A DNA stretch of 19,291 bases from Actinomycetes bacterium (GTDB lineage: Bacteria; Actinomycetota; Acidimicrobiia; Acidimicrobiales; RAAP-2). Below the pieces are notes generated by a model, which ran no database searches, was not told the DNA's origin, and worked only from the letters and a program-made list of their open reading frames with translations. The position numbers were made by a program, and so were the translations under genes. Positions 1 through 8,129 of the stretch are shown piece by piece (position 1 is the first letter of the stretch; every line of letters starts with the position of its first letter). The stretch lies in the NCBI GenBank assembly GCA_021799915.1, contig JAJYZN010000031.1, positions 1 to 19,291 of the forward strand, read 5' to 3'.

Positions 1-1035
1 CCTGCACGGGGGAGTGGCGCGCCCGCGCCAGGCGAGCAGTTGAAAGGGGTCGCGGTCGATTGCCTCCGCTACGAGATAGCAAACGGCGGCGACGTGCTTG
101 CATGGATTGGCCCAGTCCGGGCACGTGCAGTCCGTTGCGAGGCGTGATGTCGGCGACGGCAGGAGCGTTACTCCCTCCCCAGCGAACACGGTCTCCACCT
201 CGGGAGGGAGCTCACCGGCGAGGAGCTGGGCAGCGTGGACCGCTTGCGAGGCGAGAGCAGACACCACCTTCTCCCACTGCTCGTCGTCCGCCACCGGCAT
301 GGCGATCCGGACGGTGTAGGGAGTTCGTCGCGTACCCTGGACTTTCGCCGTGATCACCCCGGGACCGATGGACAACTCGATTACCTGACCCTTCCGGGCG
401 TAGGTCCGTCCGCGGGTCGACCTCCCCCCGGCCATCGCCGCTTCGATTGCCGACAAGAAGCGCCGGGACCACCAGCTGTCCCCGATCGTGCCGCGCCGGC
501 TTCGGGTCGCAATTCCGCCGGCGACCTCTCGGGGACGAGCCGGTGGAAAGCGCCGCCACCCTCCCCGTGACCACGATCCGTGGACGTCCCAATCATCTGT
601 GCCCGTGTCATCTGTGTCTGTGTCATCTGTGCCTGTGCCGTCGTCCACGCCCAGGTCGTCGTCGCCCCAGTCGACCTCGTCGCTCCAGTCGCCATCCAGC
701 GCACGATCCCAGACGTCGGCATCCCCGTGCGTATCGAGGTCGTCGCCGTCATCATCACTCTCGGTATCGCCTGCAATCGCGTCAATGAGCACGTGACGGA
801 GGCGGTCCAGCTCGACCGCGTCGCTCCGAGCACCTCTGCTCCCCCGGGCACGGCTGATCCGGGACTGTGCCGCGTCGATCTGCGACAGGATCGCTTCGAG
901 GTCCGTCCTCGCGAGCGAAGCAGCGCGCCGGCGTCCCGGTCGTGCTGACACCTCGCCTCGCTTGGCCACCTCCGAGCGCCCCGCTCCCGAGCGCCCCGCT
1001 CCCGAGCGCCCCCGCGCACCCTGCTCCGGCGTCAC
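1..1035 (-). CDS. SWIM zinc-finger protein, C-terminus cut by window edge
   Basis: This frame is open from a GTG at 1035 to the left edge, giving 345 codons and no stop. I translated it by hand. The SWIM motif (CxC-x6-CxH) is C303, C305, C312, H314, in CTCPDWANPCKHVAAV. Before it comes the usual family region, starting near residue 185 with DSWWSRRFL and followed by GRTYARKGQV and VQGTRRTPYTV. SWIM fingers bind zinc and are thought to contact DNA or proteins; the role of this family is not known. Residues 1-85 are Arg/Gly/Ala-rich with a GAGRS repeat, and about 86-156 form a very Asp-rich linker. The GTG overlaps the helicase stop as GTGA, and GGAGG lies 4 nt upstream, so translation is probably coupled. 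Helicase/SWIM pairs like this are common in actinobacteria. The family call is secure; the linker's function is unknown. Confidence 0.88.
   Translation of the reverse strand, partial: MTPEQGARGRSGAGRSGAGRSEVAKRGEVSARPGRRRAASLARTDLEAILSQIDAAQSRISRARGSRGARSDAVELDRLRHVLIDAIAGDTESDDDGDDLDTHGDADVWDRALDGDWSDEVDWGDDDLGVDDGTGTDDTDTDDTGTDDWDVHGSWSRGGWRRFPPARPREVAGGIATRSRRGTIGDSWWSRRFLSAIEAAMAGGRSTRGRTYARKGQVIELSIGPGVITAKVQGTRRTPYTVRIAMPVADDEQWEKVVSALASQAVHAAQLLAGELPPEVETVFAGEGVTLLPSPTSRLATDCTCPDWANPCKHVAAVCYLVAEAIDRDPFQLLAWRGRATPPCR
594..638. repeat. Three 15-bp tandem repeats encoding Thr/Asp pentapeptides
   Basis: Three consecutive 15-bp units, each starting CATCTGTG, occupy 594-608, 609-623 and 624-638 with a few substitutions. 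On the minus strand they encode T/G-D-rich pentapeptides such as TDTDD in the acidic linker of the SWIM protein. The period is a multiple of three, so copy-number change would keep the frame. Confidence 0.8.
972..1012. repeat. 15-bp tandem repeat encoding GAGRS
   Basis: Two exact copies of CCGAGCGCCCCGCTC (972-986 and 987-1001) are followed by a partial third copy to about 1012. On the minus strand they encode a Gly-Ala-Gly-Arg-Ser repeat near the N-terminus of the SWIM protein. Confidence 0.85.
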
Positions 1036-4000
1036 CTCGCCTCCACGACATCGGCCGAGAGCCGCAGGACATCGGCGAGCTGCTCGGTGGAGAGCTCGGT
1101 CAGCCAGGACTCCCCGGTACCGACGATGCGATCGGCGAGCTCGCGCTTCGACTCGATCATCTGGTCGATCTTCTCCTCCAAGGTGCCCATGCAGACGAGC
1201 TTGCGCACCTGGACATTACGGCGCTGCCCGATGCGGAAGGCCCGATCGGTGGCCTGATCCTCCACGGCTGGGTTCCACCACCGATCGAAGTGCACCACAT
1301 GATTGGCGGCCGTGAGGTTGAGCCCGGTGCCTCCCGCCTTGAGCGAGAGCACCATGATCTGGGGGCCGGCATCGGGGACGGCATCGAGGTCACCACGGGG
1401 GACGGCATCCGAGTCGGCGTCGGCGCCGAACGCACCTTCTTCGAATGCTCGTACCATCTCGTCCCGCCGCTTGCGCGCCACTCCCCCGTGCAGGAACGCC
1501 ACGCGGCACCCCAGCGAGCGCTGGAGATGATGCTGGAGCATCTCGCCCATCTCGGCGAATTGGGTAAACACGAGCGCCTTCTCGCCCGCTTCCCTCACTT
1601 CCGAGAGGATCTCAACTGCCCGCACGAGCTTGCCCGACCGGTTCCCGAGGATCGAGCCGTCGCCGAGGTAGTGGGCAGGGTGGTTGCACACTTGCTTCAA
1701 GCGCAGCATGGTGGCCAGGACGAGCCCCTTGCGCTCGATGCCGTCGGTCTCCTCGATACGGCGCAGCATCTCGTCCACCACCGCTTGGTAGAGCGTGGCC
1801 TGCTCTCGGGTGAGCGGGCAGGGCACTTTCATCTCGATCTTCTCTGGCAGGTCCGAGATGATGGTCTTGTCGGTCTTGAGCCGCCGCAGGACGAACGGCT
1901 GGGTGAGGGTGCGCAGCCGCGCGGCCGCCTCCTCTTCCTTGTAGCGCTCGATCGGGACGGCAAAGTGCTCGCGGAAGGCGCTCGCCGATCCGAGGAGACC
2001 GGGGTTCAGGATCTCCATGATCGACCAGAGCTCTCCCAGATGGTTCTCCACCGGCGTGCCGGTGAGGGCAACCCGGCGCGGCGCCCGGAGGGCGCGAGCC
2101 GCCTTCGTCTGCTTGGCCTCGGGGTTCTTCACGTTCTGTGCTTCGTCCAGGACGACGCGAGACCACTCGATCAGCGAGAGAGCGGCGCGATCGCGGTCGA
2201 GCAGCGAGTAGCTCGTGATGACCAGATCGGCTCCGGCCACCTGCGTGGCCAAATCGCCGGCCCGGGCACGGGCGGTGCCGTGATGGACGTGGACCTGGAG
2301 TCCCGGGGTGAAGCGTTCGGCCTCTCGCTGCCAGTTCCCGACCACCGAGGTCGGGCACACGACGAGGGTGGGCCCGGCGACGGCTCTGCTCGCTCCTCTC
2401 CCCCGGCGCCGGGCGCCGCCTCGTTCCGCCTGGAGCAGCGCCAGCACCGTGGCGGTCTTGCCGAGACCCATGTCGTCGGCGAGGCACGCCCCGAGGCCCG
2501 TGCGCTCCAGCAGTCCCAGCCACGCGACGCCGCGCTCTTGGTACGGGCGCAGGTTCCCTGCGAATCCCTCCGGCGTCCCGGCGACGTGGAGAGCGTCTTC
2601 CAGCTCGCCCCGCAATAGCGCGCCAAGGGTGCCGTCGGCTTCCACCGCCACGACCGGCACCCCCGGAGCCGCTTCGTCTGCGCCGGCGGCCATCCGGAGC
2701 GCCTCGGTCACCGTCAGCGCCTGCCTGGCGCCCTCGCGGCCGTGCTCGAGGAAGCGCACGAGCTTGTCCACCTCTCCGGGACGCAGCTCCATCCAGCGGC
2801 CTCGCACCTGGACGATCGGTGCTTTCAGCTTGGCGAGCCGGCGTAGCTCGTCCATGCCGATCTCCTCGTCGCCCAGTGCCGCCTTCCAGTCGATCTCGCG
2901 GAGCCCGTCGCCCGAGAGCAGGCCCGACCCGCCGCCGCCTCGGGCCTGCGAACGGCTGGTGAGGCGCAGGCGCACCCCCAGCTTCGACGCGGGCCGGCGC
3001 CACCAGCTCGGGAGGAGGACCCCGAAACCGGCCATCTCGAGCGCCGGAGCCACTTCGGCCAGGAACCGGTGCGCGCCGGCCAGGTCCACCTCCACGCCGG
3101 TCGGTGCGGGCTGCCGGAGCGCGGGAGCGAGCTCCGGATAGACACGCAGCGCCCGTCCGAGCTCGCGCAACATCGTCTCGTGCGGCCTCTCGACCGTCCG
3201 GGTGGCATGGCGCAGCGTGGCCCCCGAGCCCCACACCGAGGCTGCATCCACGAGGAGGCTGGGGTCGTCGGTCGCCTGCAGCAGCAGCTCGACCTGCCAG
3301 GTCGCATCGTGCTCGGCACCCGCGGCCTCGTCCGGACCTGAGCCTGTCGTCGCCTCTGGCGGCTCGCACAGCCGGAAGCACAGCCGCCACGGGCCACCCC
3401 GCCCGACCGCCGACGCTCTCCACTCGGCGACGGCCCGCTGGAGCACTGCCAGCTCGGCGGCGTCGCCGGCAACCTCGGGCGCGAGGCTCACCAGCGACTC
3501 CAACCAGGCTTCGATCGCCGGTCTGGCTTCGCCGGGTGGACGCCGGCGACCCGGGACCACCACACGCCCGCGAGTCCCCTGACGGTTCCGACGCGTCCAC
3601 GCGTCCCGGCAGACGGCATCCACGAACGCTCGCAGTACATGGGCGGTGAGGGTTCTCGGCGCCGTCGAGGGAGGCGCGCCGACGCTCGCTCCCCCAGGAG
3701 CGCTGCCGCCGTCGACTGCCCGGCAGAGCGGAGGGAGCGCCGCAGCGAGCATCTGACTGCGCTCGGCGTCGATCCCACCCCCGATCGGCGACCACATCGC
3801 GAGCCACTCGCCGTCTCGGGTCACGAGGTCGGGGAGGACGCGACCACCCGCCACGATGTCCAATGCCAGCTTGGCCACCGACGACATCCACGCGACCGAC
3901 GAGCCGGGGTGGATCCCCGGAGTCCTCACGTCGGCCAAGCTCAATGCGGCGTCGAGCGCCGGTCCGGGCGCCAGGCGGGACACCGGGACCTCGTAGGGGG

Positions 4001-4412
4001 CGAGCGGCTCTGGGTTCTCGCGGGTGCCGGTGCTCGAGCCCGAACCGCTACCGCCACGCGAGCCCGGACCCGAGCCGCCGGTATCGGAACGCTCCTCGCG
4101 GATCAGCTGGGGCGAGCAGGCCGGGCCTCGATGGCTCTGGGGGAGCCAGAGCACGGCTCGGTCGGGCTCGCCTCCGGAGACGACACCGCCGAGGAGCCCC
4201 GCTTCCGATTCACCCAGCACCTCGACGAGCTCGTCAACCGGTACGGCGAAGGGGTGAGGGAGCGGCTTCGGCACGACAGGGCGCCGGCCGCGTCGGGCGG
4301 CGACAGTGGCCGGGCGCTCGCTGTCCTCGGCCCACACCAGGCCCGCCCCAGGTCCCCGATGGTCCCAGAGCAGATGGACGGCGAGCACGTCAGCATGGTA
4401 GCCACCACCCAC
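1032..4412 (-). CDS. SNF2-family DEAD/DEAH helicase with DUF3670-type N-terminal region
   Basis: A 1126-residue SNF2/Rad54-like ATPase, expected to translocate on double-stranded DNA. The N-terminal half (to about residue 560) has the bacterial SNF2-associated region, including IDWKAALGDEEIGMDELRRL and a W-MELRPGE segment, plus a Gly/Ser-rich linker near residues 115-130. The ATPase core follows: DMGLGKT Walker A with K652, DEAQ box at 756-759, and LTGTPVENHLGELWS. The C-terminal helicase domain has VFTQF, the motif V-like SLKAGGTGLNL and motif VI-like DQATDRAFRIGQ. All key motifs are intact. The start is uncertain: GTG 4412 has GGAGGG 14 nt upstream, while GTG 4388 (VLAVHLLW) fits the usual family N-terminus better. 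menD ends 36 nt upstream on the same strand, and the SWIM gene overlaps its stop by 4 nt. The cellular role (repair, chromatin remodelling or defence) cannot be read from the sequence. Confidence 0.93.
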   Translation of the reverse strand: MGGGYHADVLAVHLLWDHRGPGAGLVWAEDSERPATVAARRGRRPVVPKPLPHPFAVPVDELVEVLGESEAGLLGGVVSGGEPDRAVLWLPQSHRGPACSPQLIREERSDTGGSGPGSRGGSGSGSSTGTRENPEPLAPYEVPVSRLAPGPALDAALSLADVRTPGIHPGSSVAWMSSVAKLALDIVAGGRVLPDLVTRDGEWLAMWSPIGGGIDAERSQMLAAALPPLCRAVDGGSAPGGASVGAPPSTAPRTLTAHVLRAFVDAVCRDAWTRRNRQGTRGRVVVPGRRRPPGEARPAIEAWLESLVSLAPEVAGDAAELAVLQRAVAEWRASAVGRGGPWRLCFRLCEPPEATTGSGPDEAAGAEHDATWQVELLLQATDDPSLLVDAASVWGSGATLRHATRTVERPHETMLRELGRALRVYPELAPALRQPAPTGVEVDLAGAHRFLAEVAPALEMAGFGVLLPSWWRRPASKLGVRLRLTSRSQARGGGGSGLLSGDGLREIDWKAALGDEEIGMDELRRLAKLKAPIVQVRGRWMELRPGEVDKLVRFLEHGREGARQALTVTEALRMAAGADEAAPGVPVVAVEADGTLGALLRGELEDALHVAGTPEGFAGNLRPYQERGVAWLGLLERTGLGACLADDMGLGKTATVLALLQAERGGARRRGRGASRAVAGPTLVVCPTSVVGNWQREAERFTPGLQVHVHHGTARARAGDLATQVAGADLVITSYSLLDRDRAALSLIEWSRVVLDEAQNVKNPEAKQTKAARALRAPRRVALTGTPVENHLGELWSIMEILNPGLLGSASAFREHFAVPIERYKEEEAAARLRTLTQPFVLRRLKTDKTIISDLPEKIEMKVPCPLTREQATLYQAVVDEMLRRIEETDGIERKGLVLATMLRLKQVCNHPAHYLGDGSILGNRSGKLVRAVEILSEVREAGEKALVFTQFAEMGEMLQHHLQRSLGCRVAFLHGGVARKRRDEMVRAFEEGAFGADADSDAVPRGDLDAVPDAGPQIMVLSLKAGGTGLNLTAANHVVHFDRWWNPAVEDQATDRAFRIGQRRNVQVRKLVCMGTLEEKIDQMIESKRELADRIVGTGESWLTELSTEQLADVLRLSADVVEAR

Positions 4413-4448
4413 GAGCCGAAGATCGGCCCTCCGCCGGGCGACCGTCCG

Positions 4449-6242
4449 TCATCCCAGGACCTCGCGCACCGCCGCTCCGGTGGCCGCGTGGAAGCGCTCG
4501 TGCAGTTCGGCGTTCCCGCTGCGTGTGACGACTCTCACCCGCACGACCGAGAGCCCGCCTTGGGTGACGGCCGCCCGCACTCCCTCTTCCATCTCCGCCG
4601 GCGTGCCCGCATCGGTGACCCACAGGCCAAACCCCCGGGCCACGTCGGCCACGTCGGCCATCTGCGGAGTCCCGAAGAGGAGCTCGAAGCGCGCACGGTC
4701 CATCGCCTTCGACTGGGGCAGGAAGTCGAAGATCCCCCCGCCGCCGTTGTCCACCACGACCAAGGCGGTGGTGCCGATCGCAGGCGTGCCGGCGGAACGC
4801 ACGAGCGACGAGGAGTCGTGGAGGAAGGCCAGGTCTCCCAAGAGGCCGATCACCGGGCCCGGGCCGCCGGCGGCGACTCCCTGCGCCGTCGAGCTCACCC
4901 CGTCGATGCCGTTCACCCCGCGGTTGGCCAGGACCTGCGGCGGGTCCGCCATGGCCGGTGCGTACCACTCCAGGTCGCGCACGGGCATGGACGAGCTGAC
5001 GACCACGCGCGCGTCGTGTGGGACGATCCCGAGGATGCGCCGAGCCAGGCCCGGCTCGGTGGCCCGCCCGCGGTGAGCACCGGCGTCTTCGGCCAGGACG
5101 GCGTCGATCGCTTCCTGGGCGGCACTCTCCGCCGCGCGCCAGCGAGCCAGCCAGTCACGAGGAGCGGGTGCCGTGAGCAGCGCCTGCACATCCACCAGCC
5201 AGCTCGCCGGATCGGCTCGGCAGAACTCGGTCACGACCCGATCCGGGTCGACCCAGCGCCACCACGGGTCGACCACCACGACGCGAGCACCCGAGCCGCT
5301 CGCCGCGGCGATATGGGTCGCGAGCGATTTGGATGCCCACGGGTCGCCGAGCACCACGACCACTTCGGGGAGGAGCGCTGCTCGGGAGCGGGGCTCGCGC
5401 AAGATGGCGTCGGCGGCGGCCACGACATTGGGATGGGCGATCCGGCATCCCGAGCGCGGATCGGCGAGGAGTGGCCAGCCGAGACGTTCAGCCACGGACA
5501 CGACGGCCTCGGGAGGTCCGCACCGGGCCCCGGCCACCACGATGCCCGGCCGCCCGGACCAGCCCGCGACCTCCGAGCACCATGTGCCTGTGCCGACACC
5601 CGCGCTCGGCTGTCCGCTGGAGACCCGGTAGTACCGGGCGCCGTGGGGCCGCCCTGCCGGCAGCTCACCGGGCTCGCCGACCAGGGGGTCACGGAACGCC
5701 AGGTTCAGGTGGACCGGTCCCGGGCCCGACGGCCCCTCGAGTGCCTCGAACGCTGCGCGGGCGGCGAGCGCCCGCCAGCTCTCTGCAGCTTCGCTCACGG
5801 CCACACCCGGATCGGCGCGCCACCGGGTCACCGGACCGAACAAGTCACGCTGGTCGATGGTCTGGGGCGCGCCGGTCTCGTGCAGCTCGGGCGGGCGATC
5901 GGCCGTACACGCGATCAAAGGGACGCGGTTGTGATGGGCCTCGACGACTGCGGGGTGCAGCTCGGCGGCGGCCGTCCCGCTCGTGGTGCACACCAGCGCC
6001 GGGCGCCCGGTGGCCAGGCCGAGGCCCACGGCGAAGAACCCGGCGCCGCGCTCGTCCAGGCGGACGTGGAGGGCGATATCGCCGCAACGGGCCAGCGCAA
6101 GGGCGAGCGGCGTCGAACGCGACCCGGGGCAGACGACCGCGTCGGTGATCCCGGCGCGGACCCACTCGTCGACCAGCGTCGCGGCGAAGGTTGCCTGGAC
6201 GCTGGCGCTGCTGGCGCCGCCGGCGCCGCTCGGTACGCTCAC
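4449..6242 (-). CDS. menD: 2-succinyl-5-enolpyruvyl-6-hydroxy-3-cyclohexene-1-carboxylate synthase (MenD)
   Basis: The 597-residue protein is a thiamine-diphosphate enzyme that joins isochorismate and 2-oxoglutarate to give SEPHCHC, the first committed step of menaquinone synthesis. Visible signatures are CPGSRSTPLALAL (38-50), the cofactor-activating Glu64 in RLDERGAGFF, TADRPPELHETGAPQTIDQ (113-131), SSSMPVRDLEW (416-426), and the ThDP/Mg site with GD at 469-470 and DNGGGGIFDF (498-507). The length suits the family. The start is GTG 6242, supported by GGAAGG on the minus strand at 6253-6258 with a 10-nt spacer. That spacer and ribosome site lie inside the start of the divergent menH; the two start codons are only 5 bp apart. 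The gene may lead an operon with the helicase 36 nt downstream. Confidence 0.96.
   Translation of the reverse strand: MSVPSGAGGASSASVQATFAATLVDEWVRAGITDAVVCPGSRSTPLALALARCGDIALHVRLDERGAGFFAVGLGLATGRPALVCTTSGTAAAELHPAVVEAHHNRVPLIACTADRPPELHETGAPQTIDQRDLFGPVTRWRADPGVAVSEAAESWRALAARAAFEALEGPSGPGPVHLNLAFRDPLVGEPGELPAGRPHGARYYRVSSGQPSAGVGTGTWCSEVAGWSGRPGIVVAGARCGPPEAVVSVAERLGWPLLADPRSGCRIAHPNVVAAADAILREPRSRAALLPEVVVVLGDPWASKSLATHIAAASGSGARVVVVDPWWRWVDPDRVVTEFCRADPASWLVDVQALLTAPAPRDWLARWRAAESAAQEAIDAVLAEDAGAHRGRATEPGLARRILGIVPHDARVVVSSSMPVRDLEWYAPAMADPPQVLANRGVNGIDGVSSTAQGVAAGGPGPVIGLLGDLAFLHDSSSLVRSAGTPAIGTTALVVVDNGGGGIFDFLPQSKAMDRARFELLFGTPQMADVADVARGFGLWVTDAGTPAEMEEGVRAAVTQGGLSVVRVRVVTRSGNAELHERFHAATGAAVREVLG
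6234..6239 (+). promoter_or_regulatory. Putative -10 box for a leaderless menH transcript
   Basis: TACGCT (a TANNNT box) ends 8 nt before the menH GTG, so transcription would start at or next to the start codon. There is no Shine-Dalgarno sequence before this GTG. The same hexamer with the same 8-nt spacing precedes menE. I see no clear -35. The box lies inside the first codons of the opposite-strand menD. Confidence 0.5.
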
Positions 6243-6247
6243 CGATC

Positions 6248-7027
6248 GTGGCCCTTCCGTCCCAGACCCTGCACCGCGAAGTCCGCGGTGCAGGGCCCCG
6301 CCTGGTGCTGGCCCACGGTTTCACCCAGACCGGGCGCCTGTGGGGGCCCTTCGGCGCGTCGCTGGGCACGCGCCACGAGCTCGTCGCTGTCGACCTCCCG
6401 GGCCATGGCGGCTCCGCGAACGTTCGCTGCGACCTGGCACAAGGCGGGCGCGCCCTGGTCGAGGCGGGCGGGGATGGGGTCTTCGACCTGCTCGGCTACT
6501 CGTTGGGCGCTCGCTTCGCGCTCCACGCGGCGCTCGCCTGCCCTGAGCGCATCGGGCGCCTGGTCCTCGTCGGCGGCACCCCGGGGGTCCAGGATCCCGA
6601 CACCCGTGCCGAGAGGCGCCGTCGTGACGACCTCATGGCCAGCGAGCTCGAGGAGTCGGGCGACTTGGAAGGCTTCCTCCGCCGGTGGGTCGCCTCGCCG
6701 ATGTTCACGCGCGTGGCCGACCCCGAGATGGGCGAGCGGCTTCGGAACACCCCTGCGGGGCTGGCGTCCAGCCTGCGGCTGGCCGGAGCGGGTGTCCAGG
6801 AGCCGCTGTGGGACCGTCTCGGGCTGCTCCGCGTTCCGACCCTCCTGGTCGCCGGCGCCGCCGACGTGCGATTCGGCGCGATCGGGGCACGGATGGCCCG
6901 GGCGATGCCCGATGCGATGCTCACCCTCCTCCCCGGCGCCGGGCACGCTGCCCACCTCGAACAGCCTGCACTCGCGTCGAAGGCGGTGCTCGGCTTCCTC
7001 GCCGATCGGGGTCCCCGGGCAACGTGA
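6248..7027 (+). CDS. menH: Alpha/beta hydrolase, probable SHCHC synthase (MenH)
   Basis: A 259-residue alpha/beta hydrolase. In the menaquinone pathway MenH removes pyruvate from SEPHCHC to give SHCHC. The fold signatures are LAHGFTQTGRLW (21-32), DLPGHG (49-54) and the nucleophile elbow GYSLGAR with Ser85. Asp206 (in VAGAADVRFG) and His233 (in GAGHAAHLEQ) complete the triad; their spacing matches E. coli MenH (86/210/232). Family assignment rests on the GYSLG elbow and the head-to-head position with menD. Alpha/beta hydrolases diverge widely, so another esterase activity is possible. The start is GTG 6248, chosen because a TANNNT box lies 8 nt upstream and homology begins just after it. The gene is convergent with menA, 74 bp downstream. 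Confidence 0.82.
   Translation: MALPSQTLHREVRGAGPRLVLAHGFTQTGRLWGPFGASLGTRHELVAVDLPGHGGSANVRCDLAQGGRALVEAGGDGVFDLLGYSLGARFALHAALACPERIGRLVLVGGTPGVQDPDTRAERRRRDDLMASELEESGDLEGFLRRWVASPMFTRVADPEMGERLRNTPAGLASSLRLAGAGVQEPLWDRLGLLRVPTLLVAGAADVRFGAIGARMARAMPDAMLTLLPGAGHAAHLEQPALASKAVLGFLADRGPRAT
6267..6295. promoter_or_regulatory. Perfect 12-bp inverted repeat at the menD/menH junction
   Basis: CCCTGCACCGCG (6267-6278) and its exact complement CGCGGTGCAGGG (6284-6295) flank a 5-nt loop, AAGTC. The repeat lies within menH codons 7-16 and 25-53 nt upstream of the menD start on the other strand, just before the menD ribosome site. It could be a regulator's operator or an RNA hairpin in the menD leader. 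No regulator can be named. Confidence 0.55.
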
Positions 7028-7052
7028 GGCGCCGTTGCGGCCGAGTGGCGCC

Positions 7053-7096
7053 GTCGGGGTCCCAGTGGGCGACCAGGTCCGTGGCTCGGCCCCGAC
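7053..7096. terminator. Weak hairpin between convergent menH and menA
   Basis: GTCGGGG (7053-7059) and CCCCGAC (7090-7096) could pair across a 30-nt loop in the 74-bp gap between two convergent stops. There is no T-run. The long loop makes this a weak candidate for a bidirectional terminator. Confidence 0.2.
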
Positions 7097-7101
7097 CGCG
7101 T

Positions 7102-8079
7102 TCATAGGAGGATCCCGAGGCACAGCAGGAGGCCAACCGCGATCTGAATCCGCCCGGTCGCCCCGAGCACCGGGAGCAGGTCACGTCCCTCGGCGCCGGA
7201 GAGCACGGTCCGTACCGGCCGGACCGCCAGCGGCACGGCAAGCAGCGCGAGGAGCGCCCACGGCCGGACCAGCGCGACGAGCACAACGCCCAGCATCGCG
7301 CCGACCAGCAAGCCGGTATAGAGGCGGCCGGCGCTCCGGCGCCCCAGGCGGACGGCCAGCGTCAGCTTGCCCGCTCGACGGTCCCCGGCGATGTCACGGA
7401 GGTTGTTCGCCTCCAGCAGCGCAGTCGCCAGCAGACCCACCGGGATGGAGAGCCAGAGCGCCAGCCAATGCCCGAGCACTGCCGTGGCGCCGTGGCCGGG
7501 GCCGGCGCCCAGGTGGGGGTACTGGACGAACCACGACCCTACGGTGGCCACGACCCCGAAGAACGCGAACACGAAGGGCTCTCCCAAGCCCGCGTAGCCA
7601 TAGGGTCTCGGACCTCCGGTGTAGAGCCAGCCGGCGGCCATGCAGGCTGCTCCGATCGGTACGAGCCACCACGTGGTCACCGCCGCCAGCGCCAGGCCGG
7701 CGAGACCGGCGATGCCGAAGGACACGAGCGCGCCCAATCGGACCGACGACGGCTCGGCGAGGCCCGAAGCGACCAGCCGTACCGGCCCGACCCTCTCGGT
7801 GTCGGTGCCGCGCACGCCGTCGGAGTAGTCGTTCGCGTAGTTGGTGCCGATCTGGATGGCCAGGGCCACCACCAGTGCAGCCAGTGCGCGCCACCACAGC
7901 ACCGCTCCCGGCCCGTCCACCACGCCGGTGAGGAGCCACCACGGACCACCGGGCGTCCCGGGGACCGGTCCGCGGGCCGAGGGGCTGGCCGACCACCACC
8001 CCGCACAGGTCCCCACCATCACCGGGACCGCCGCGGCCGCCAGCGTCCGGGGCCGGGCGCCGAGCACCCAGTCGCGCAC
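7102..8079 (-). CDS. menA: 1,4-dihydroxy-2-naphthoate polyprenyltransferase (MenA)
   Basis: A polytopic membrane prenyltransferase (UbiA superfamily, 325 residues) that attaches the polyprenyl chain to DHNA, giving demethylmenaquinone. The N-terminus VRDWVLGARPRTL resembles that of mycobacterial MenA. The first Asp-rich motif is NYANDYSDGVRGTD (80-93) followed by RVGPVRLV. WLYTGGPRPYGYAGLGE and the second Asp motif NNLRDIAGDRRAGK are also present, and hydrophobic segments run throughout. Residues about 31-60 are a Gly/Pro/Trp-rich stretch between the first hydrophobic segment and the active-site helix that seems longer than in mycobacteria. GTG 8079 is chosen by homology; GTG 8115 in the same frame is possible. 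No strong ribosome site is seen for either. menB ends 50 nt upstream on the same strand, so the two are probably cotranscribed. Confidence 0.93.
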   Translation of the reverse strand: MRDWVLGARPRTLAAAAVPVMVGTCAGWWSASPSARGPVPGTPGGPWWLLTGVVDGPGAVLWWRALAALVVALAIQIGTNYANDYSDGVRGTDTERVGPVRLVASGLAEPSSVRLGALVSFGIAGLAGLALAAVTTWWLVPIGAACMAAGWLYTGGPRPYGYAGLGEPFVFAFFGVVATVGSWFVQYPHLGAGPGHGATAVLGHWLALWLSIPVGLLATALLEANNLRDIAGDRRAGKLTLAVRLGRRSAGRLYTGLLVGAMLGVVLVALVRPWALLALLAVPLAVRPVRTVLSGAEGRDLLPVLGATGRIQIAVGLLLCLGILL

Positions 8080-8129
8080 GCCGCCGGACGGGGTGGCGGC
8101 CGGCACCGGCGACACCGCCGGCGACCCGG

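Noticed and set aside
594..638. Three short repeats that might suggest a CRISPR-like array
   Set aside because: Units are contiguous 15-bp repeats without spacers inside a coding frame, and no cas gene is present.
867..2618. A 583-codon plus-strand open frame opposite the helicase
   Set aside because: It is the antisense shadow of the SNF2 catalytic domain, with His/Leu/Gly-rich composition and no motif.
1612..3891. A 759-codon minus-strand open frame inside the helicase gene
   Set aside because: It is the out-of-frame shadow of the helicase, dominated by Arg, Gly and Pro.
6242..6270. A leaderless promoter for menD
   Set aside because: No TANNNT box lies 7-8 nt before GTG 6242; a GGAAGG ribosome site at 6253-6258 is present instead.
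3639..7931. A 1430-codon plus-strand open frame crossing helicase, menD, menH and menA
   Set aside because: It spans several real genes on both strands, has Arg/Pro-rich low-complexity stretches, and is incompatible with the identified genes.
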